Translations under genes and position numbers: made by a program
The notes under the pieces: model-generated
Databases searched by the model: none
Seen by the model: the letters and a program-made list of their open reading frames with translations, nothing else
Told to the model about the DNA's origin: nothing
Shown: piece by piece, positions 60,080 to 64,000 of the stretch
How the letters are laid out: each line of letters begins with the position of its first letter
How positions within the stretch are numbered: the stretch's first letter is position 1
Assembly: GCA_046595995.1 (NCBI GenBank)
Contig: JBKJNB010000116.1
Location: 57,226-121,225, forward strand
Length of the DNA: 64,000 nt
From: JAWXBR01 sp046595995
GTDB taxonomy: Bacteria > Bacteroidota > Ignavibacteria > Kapaibacteriales > Kapaibacteriaceae
Reading direction: 5' to 3'

Positions 60080-62290
60080 ATGAGCGACGTGCTGCCGCTG
60101 CAATTTATTAAGGGCGTTGGCTCGAGAAGAGCCGAGGCCCTAGCCAAAGAAGGACTCGTTACGCCGGCCGACGTGCTGCTGTTTGTGCCTCGCGGCTATA
60201 TCGATCGCTCAGTCGTCCCCTCAATCGCTGCTCTGCAAGAGTCAATGCGCGCTCCCGATCTATGGGCAGGCTCTGCAAATGTTCTCACACGTGTCGTCAG
60301 CGAAGTAGCGTTCATTGCCACAGTCGTGAGCATTCGCGAGCAAACACTCGGTAAGGGGCGAAAGGTGCTCAAGGCAAGCATCTCCGATGGCTCAGGTGCT
60401 TCGGCGACGTTAATGTTTTGGAGTTACGCCGAGTACTACAAGCGTACGCTCAAAGTAGGCGATTCGTACGTTGTTAGTGGACGTCCAGACTACGATGCGA
60501 AATGGAATCAGCTTTCATTCCATCATCCCGAGCTCGAGCGCATCGATGAAGAAGAGCACGAACAATTCCGCGCCGGAGTAATTCTTCCGAACTACAGACT
60601 CACACAAGGCATGCGAAACGCGGGCGTTGGTATTCGCCTTGTGCGCAGCATTGTTGCCGAAGTGCTGGAAACGACGCTGCCACACATCCAGGATCCGCTG
60701 CCTCAGCAGATAATCAATAAGTTTAGCTTCGAACCCAAGGCGCTGGCGCTTCGACTGCTGCATTTCCCGACGTCGTTAGCCGATGTCGAGGCGGGACGTC
60801 GAAGGATGAAGTTCGAAGAGATTTTCTTTTTCGAGCTCATGTTGGCAACGCGCCACGCCAAGCGCCGAGAGAAGCGCAGCGGACCCCGCATAGCCCCTCG
60901 TAGCCCTCGCGCACGAGCTCTTGTCGAGAGTTTGCCATTTGAACTCACGAACGCACAGCGCCGCGTAATTCACGAAATCGTGCAAGACATGTCTGGGGGC
61001 GTCCCAATGAACCGCCTTCTTCAAGGCGATGTCGGCTCGGGAAAAACTATCGTTGCATTGTTGTGCATGCTCAATGCCGTCGACAACGGATATCAAACGC
61101 TGCTGATGGCACCAACAGAAATTCTTGCAGAGCAACATGCAAACACGATCCGTGCCTTAACCGCCGATCACGATGTGCGCGTGGTGCAATTAGTCGGAGG
61201 CATGACGAAGAAAAAACGTGATGCTGCCCTAAGCGAAATCGCCAGCGGTGATGCACATGTTGTTGTGGGTACACACGCCCTGTTCGAAGCATCGGTAACC
61301 TACAGCAACCTGGGTCTAATTGTCATCGACGAGCAGCACCGATTTGGTGTAGCGCAGCGCGCCGAACTGCGCCGTCTCGGTATGAACTCGTTGGAGGGTG
61401 ACATCACACCACACATTCTCGTGATGTCTGCAACACCCATTCCACGCACACTTTCAATGACGCTGTACGGCGATCTCGACGTGTCAATTATCGATGAGCT
61501 CCCAAAAAATCGTAAGGCAATCGAGACGCACATTGTGTTCGAATCGCAACTGCTCAACGTACTGGGCTTCATAAGAGAACAGGTAGCGGCTGGACGTCAA
61601 GCCTACATCGTGTATCCGCTGGTTGAAAAGAGCGACAAGGTGTTACTGAAGAGTGCCGTCGACCATCATCAGCAATTTCAGGACGAAGTGTTTCCCGATC
61701 TAAAGGTCGGTCTGCTTCACGGACAGATGCAGTGGATGGAGAAAGAGCTTGTTATGAAGGCGTTCTTGCGACGAGAATATGACGTACTCGTTGCAACGAC
61801 GGTTATCGAAGTCGGCATCGATGTTCCGAACGCAACGGTCATGCTCATAGAAAACGCGGAACGCTTTGGTCTCGCGCAATTGCACCAGCTCCGTGGCCGT
61901 GTTGGTCGTGGTGCCGACCAGGCATATTGTTTTCTTGCCACAAAGGACAACTTTCGATACGCCGTATCAAAGAAGGGGGCTGAAGACGATCGGGCTGCTT
62001 GCGTTGTGCGCTTAAAGACAATGGAAGAAACCACCGACGGCTTCAAGATTGCTGAGACCGATCTCTCCATCCGCGGTCCGGGTGATCTTATGGGCACACG
62101 GCAGAGTGGACTCCCTGATTTTCGCTTTGCGAACCTCGTCACCGACGGACCGATTATCGCGATGGCGCGAGACGAAGCATTTGCTCTCATCGAGCGAGAC
62201 CCGGGCTTAACACAACCCGATCATGCTCGTACTCGGCAGACGCTGGTAGACATCTTCGAAAGCGGCACCTCCTTCATGACTGTAGCCTAG
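60080..62290 (+). CDS. recG: ATP-dependent DNA helicase RecG
   Basis: This is a 736-residue replication-fork-reversal helicase. It begins LQFIKGVGSRRAEALAKEG (wedge/N-terminal domain), with an OB-fold wedge around residues 70-160. The helicase core has GDVGSGKTIVAL (Walker A), VIDEQHRFG (DEAH-like box) and IEVGIDVPNATVM, and ends with QLHQLRGRVGRG and GPGDLMGTRQSG, the RecG-specific TRG-like tail. The stop TAG lies in a CTAG mini-repeat (62285 onward). Confidence 0.96.
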   Translation: MSDVLPLQFIKGVGSRRAEALAKEGLVTPADVLLFVPRGYIDRSVVPSIAALQESMRAPDLWAGSANVLTRVVSEVAFIATVVSIREQTLGKGRKVLKASISDGSGASATLMFWSYAEYYKRTLKVGDSYVVSGRPDYDAKWNQLSFHHPELERIDEEEHEQFRAGVILPNYRLTQGMRNAGVGIRLVRSIVAEVLETTLPHIQDPLPQQIINKFSFEPKALALRLLHFPTSLADVEAGRRRMKFEEIFFFELMLATRHAKRREKRSGPRIAPRSPRARALVESLPFELTNAQRRVIHEIVQDMSGGVPMNRLLQGDVGSGKTIVALLCMLNAVDNGYQTLLMAPTEILAEQHANTIRALTADHDVRVVQLVGGMTKKKRDAALSEIASGDAHVVVGTHALFEASVTYSNLGLIVIDEQHRFGVAQRAELRRLGMNSLEGDITPHILVMSATPIPRTLSMTLYGDLDVSIIDELPKNRKAIETHIVFESQLLNVLGFIREQVAAGRQAYIVYPLVEKSDKVLLKSAVDHHQQFQDEVFPDLKVGLLHGQMQWMEKELVMKAFLRREYDVLVATTVIEVGIDVPNATVMLIENAERFGLAQLHQLRGRVGRGADQAYCFLATKDNFRYAVSKKGAEDDRAACVVRLKTMEETTDGFKIAETDLSIRGPGDLMGTRQSGLPDFRFANLVTDGPIIAMARDEAFALIERDPGLTQPDHARTRQTLVDIFESGTSFMTVA

Positions 62291-62320
62291 TACCTGTCGC
62301 CTAGTAACCGTAGGCTAGTA
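62285..62320. repeat. CTAG-centred mini-repeat after recG
   Basis: Three consecutive copies of a roughly 14-base unit begin GCCTAGTA, GCCTAGTA and GGCTAGTA at 62285, 62299 and 62313. The first CTAG contains the recG stop codon. CTAG is usually a rare tetranucleotide. A similar cluster is seen at 63834. Confidence 0.6.
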
Positions 62321-62330
62321 TTTTAGTAGG

Positions 62331-62984
62331 ATGTCCTTTAACGTCAGCGAGATATTTCACTCCATCCAAGGCGAAGGTACGCGTGCTGGCTTGCCCTGTA
62401 CGTTCATTCGGCTGCAGGGCTGCAAGCTTCGCTGCGTTTGGTGCGACACTGCTTACGCTCTCGACAAACGTCAAATCGAAGTGGAGATGACAGCTGGCGA
62501 AATCATTGCTGAGATCGAGCGCATTGGTTGCCAGTTTGTGGAATTCACTGGCGGCGAGCCCCTTGAGCAGGAGGAAGTCATTCCATTGATGAAGACCCTG
62601 TGCGACATGGGCTACACTGTTGCCGTCGAAACAGGTGGACACATAGACATCGCTGCAATCGATGTGCGCGTCTGCCGTATAGTAGACGTCAAGTGTCCAG
62701 ACTCTCGCATGTCAACGCTCAATCGGCTTGAAAATCTTGAGATTCTGCGTCCAACCGACGAAGTAAAATTTGTTCTTGCTTCGCGAGTGGATTACGAATT
62801 CGCACGTTCGATCGTGGAACGATACGATTTAACTACACGTACGGCCGCCGTCCTCTTCTCCTGCGTGTTCGATGCGGTGTCTTTTCGAACAGTTGCGGAA
62901 TGGATTTTGCAGGACGGTTTGAACGTTCGTTTTCAGTTACAGCTTCACAAGTTTATCTGGGATCCCAATCAGCGCGGCGTATAG
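62331..62984 (+). CDS. queE: 7-carboxy-7-deazaguanine synthase
   Basis: This radical-SAM enzyme in queuosine/7-deazaguanine synthesis is about 217 residues. The cluster motif is GCKLRCVWCDTAYAL (C-x3-C-x2-C). The N-terminal SEIFHSIQGEGTRAGLPCTFIRLQGC and FTGGEPLEQE (SAM-binding GGE) are typical. It makes 7-carboxy-7-deazaguanine from carboxytetrahydropterin. queC and queD are not in the window. The stop TAG (62982-62984) is where the damaged start of the next gene would lie. Confidence 0.95.
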   Translation: MSFNVSEIFHSIQGEGTRAGLPCTFIRLQGCKLRCVWCDTAYALDKRQIEVEMTAGEIIAEIERIGCQFVEFTGGEPLEQEEVIPLMKTLCDMGYTVAVETGGHIDIAAIDVRVCRIVDVKCPDSRMSTLNRLENLEILRPTDEVKFVLASRVDYEFARSIVERYDLTTRTAAVLFSCVFDAVSFRTVAEWILQDGLNVRFQLQLHKFIWDPNQRGV

Positions 62985-63837
62985 ACATATCATCGCAGGA
63001 TTCTTACTCATTGCAAGCACGTCACTACTTCAGGCTCAAGTGATGGGTGTTGACGGCAGTTTCGAGTTCTCGTACGGGACACCGATGCTGTATACAGCGC
63101 TCAACTCAGATGCGGACGATTACTCTCCGCATTACGACCCGCTGCTTAAGCGACTGATCTTCGCTTCAGAACGTTCAAATTGGGCTACGCTTTATGCAGG
63201 TGACGTTCCTGCGCCCCTTGCCGGCACATTCAATCGCGCCGGACAACACCGTGCCTTTATAACGTTCACTGAATCTGGTGAGGCCTTCGGCGCCCTATTT
63301 ATTCAACAGCGCCGACAATCCTACCAAGGTATCGTCAGCGTCCTGCGTATCGATGATGCTCTCAATGCAGGTCTGCCGGTCCCGGGTTTACACGGTGAGT
63401 TTTTTGCGTCGCATCCAGCAGTGTCGCCCGATGGTACGCGACTGGTGTTTGCAAGCAACAAGCAGGGTAGTGCTCAAATCGATTTCTGGGTGGCCGAACG
63501 CACAAATGAGCGAACGTGGGCAGAGCCCGTTCTCCTGAGCCCCTTTATCAACTCTGTTGGCAATGAGATAACTCCGTTCTTCATTTCGAACGACTCATTG
63601 CTGTATGCTTCGAACGGGTACGGTGGTAAAGGAGGTTACGATCTGTTCCTAAGCATCTATCGCGATGGTGCGTGGCAAGAGCCCGAACCTCTCGAATGGC
63701 TCAATAGTGAATTCGATGATTCTGATGCAACGGTCCTGCCCGACGGAACGATCGTATTTGCTTCGAATCGTCCCGGCGGGCAAGGTGGCCTCGACCTCTA
63801 TGTAGTCCGCAAGCGGTCAGCGAGTGAGAGCCGCTAG
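62983..63837 (+). CDS. PD40/TolB-like exported protein with a disrupted start
   Basis: This is a beta-propeller of the WD40-like PD40 type with repeats such as HPAVSPDGTRLVFASNKQGS, DATVLPDGTIVFASNRPGG and GGYDLFLS, about 265 residues from GTG 63040. In frame upstream is RHIIAGFLLIASTSLLQAQ, a good signal peptide, but no ATG, GTG or TTG precedes it. One extra G after 62982 would create ATGAGACAT, giving the ATGA overlap with queE seen at many other junctions. I therefore annotate the frame from 62983, with the start uncertain. The function is unknown; such propellers often sit in the periplasm or outer membrane. Confidence 0.65.
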   Translation, partial: RHIIAGFLLIASTSLLQAQVMGVDGSFEFSYGTPMLYTALNSDADDYSPHYDPLLKRLIFASERSNWATLYAGDVPAPLAGTFNRAGQHRAFITFTESGEAFGALFIQQRRQSYQGIVSVLRIDDALNAGLPVPGLHGEFFASHPAVSPDGTRLVFASNKQGSAQIDFWVAERTNERTWAEPVLLSPFINSVGNEITPFFISNDSLLYASNGYGGKGGYDLFLSIYRDGAWQEPEPLEWLNSEFDDSDATVLPDGTIVFASNRPGGQGGLDLYVVRKRSASESR

Positions 63838-63884
63838 TTATCCTTCGTAAGCACTAGTTATCCTACGTCAGCACTAGTTAATCG
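63834..63884. repeat. CTAG-centred 20-bp direct repeat between convergent genes
   Basis: CTAGTTATCCTTCGTAAGCA and CTAGTTATCCTACGTCAGCA are adjacent 20-base copies (18 of 20 matching), followed by a partial CTAGTTAATCG. The first CTAG holds the stop of the PD40 gene and the third holds the stop of the minus-strand gene. Confidence 0.7.
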
Positions 63885-64000
63885 CAATCGAGCCGACGTC
63901 CACGACGCGTGACACACCTTCAACACGCACAGTCATCGACTTCTTCGTTTCCTTTGGCGTACCATAATGCGTGTACACGTCTACGGTTACGGTGGTTGGT
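63874..64000 (-). CDS. C-terminal end of an unknown protein
   Basis: This is 42 codons ending at TAG 63876-63874, continuing beyond the window. It reads PTTVTVDVYTHYGTPKETKK then SMTVRVEGVSRVVDVGSIAI and a final Asn. It is beta-rich and could be the end of an exported or lipid-anchored protein. No function is recognised. Confidence 0.55.
   Translation of the reverse strand, partial: PTTVTVDVYTHYGTPKETKKSMTVRVEGVSRVVDVGSIAIN

Overview
The window reads as a chromosome segment of an outer-membrane (diderm) bacterium from the Bacteroidota/Chlorobiota side of the FCB group, plausibly a Kapabacteria- or Ignavibacteria-like lineage (inference). The signs are a long SecA with the extra N-terminal and pre-protein cross-linking-domain insertions seen in that group, a short RpoD-type primary sigma factor, an eukaryote-like homodimeric glycyl-tRNA synthetase, an LPS-precursor isomerase (KdsD), and four exported proteins ending in a type IX secretion (T9SS) type A sorting domain. 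Base composition is close to balanced. Genes are densely packed on both strands and are joined repeatedly by ATGA, TAATG or TAGTG stop/start overlaps.

Layout. 1-1.5 kb: end of a sialic/legionaminic acid synthase, a fatty-acid-hydroxylase-family membrane protein and a truncated phosphoesterase fragment. 1.5-6.2 kb: secA, divergent from a small unknown gene coupled to a cysteine desulfurase. 6.2-9.5 kb: a YceI-like protein and a T9SS cargo with Ig-like domains. 9.5-16.9 kb: glutamate dehydrogenase and HPPD (minus), asparaginase-alr-scpA-scpB (plus) and an MBL-fold hydrolase (minus). 16.9-20.6 kb, minus strand: Nif3-like, zinc-ribbon protein, RNase P RNA, an orphan Hpt protein, a TolB-like exported protein, lipA and the MBL hydrolase. 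20.7-31.5 kb: a membrane-barrel candidate, trmO, metH, purN and a 1583-residue T9SS cargo with distinctive codon use. 31.5-33.5 kb: kdsD and a RodZ-like protein. 33.6-45.2 kb: seven overlapping plus-strand genes (unknown membrane protein, AtuA-like, DUF2279-like, GT2, purM, recQ, secreted subtilase). 45.2-54.7 kb: mpl, a T9SS cargo, a small lipoprotein, hydrolase, trmD, rimM, rpoD, a C-terminal processing protease and glyS. 54.8-64 kb: dsbD, a GNAT acetyltransferase, panC, a DUF547 protein, ilvE, recG, queE, a PD40 protein and the end of one more minus-strand gene.

Function. Most of the content is housekeeping: protein export, translation and tRNA modification, one-carbon/purine metabolism, amino-acid metabolism, chromosome segregation, recombination and peptidoglycan recycling. 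It is interleaved with secreted T9SS proteins. I see no CRISPR array, prophage, insertion sequence or defence island, no tRNA gene and no clear new multi-gene system. The features most worth a second look are an over-represented octamer (AAGGGGCT/AGCCCCTT, 20 copies found), an rnpB gene that runs to within two bases of the next start codon, a gene start that looks destroyed by a one-base deletion, CTAG-centred mini-repeats at gene ends, and a few small unknown genes tied to known partners.
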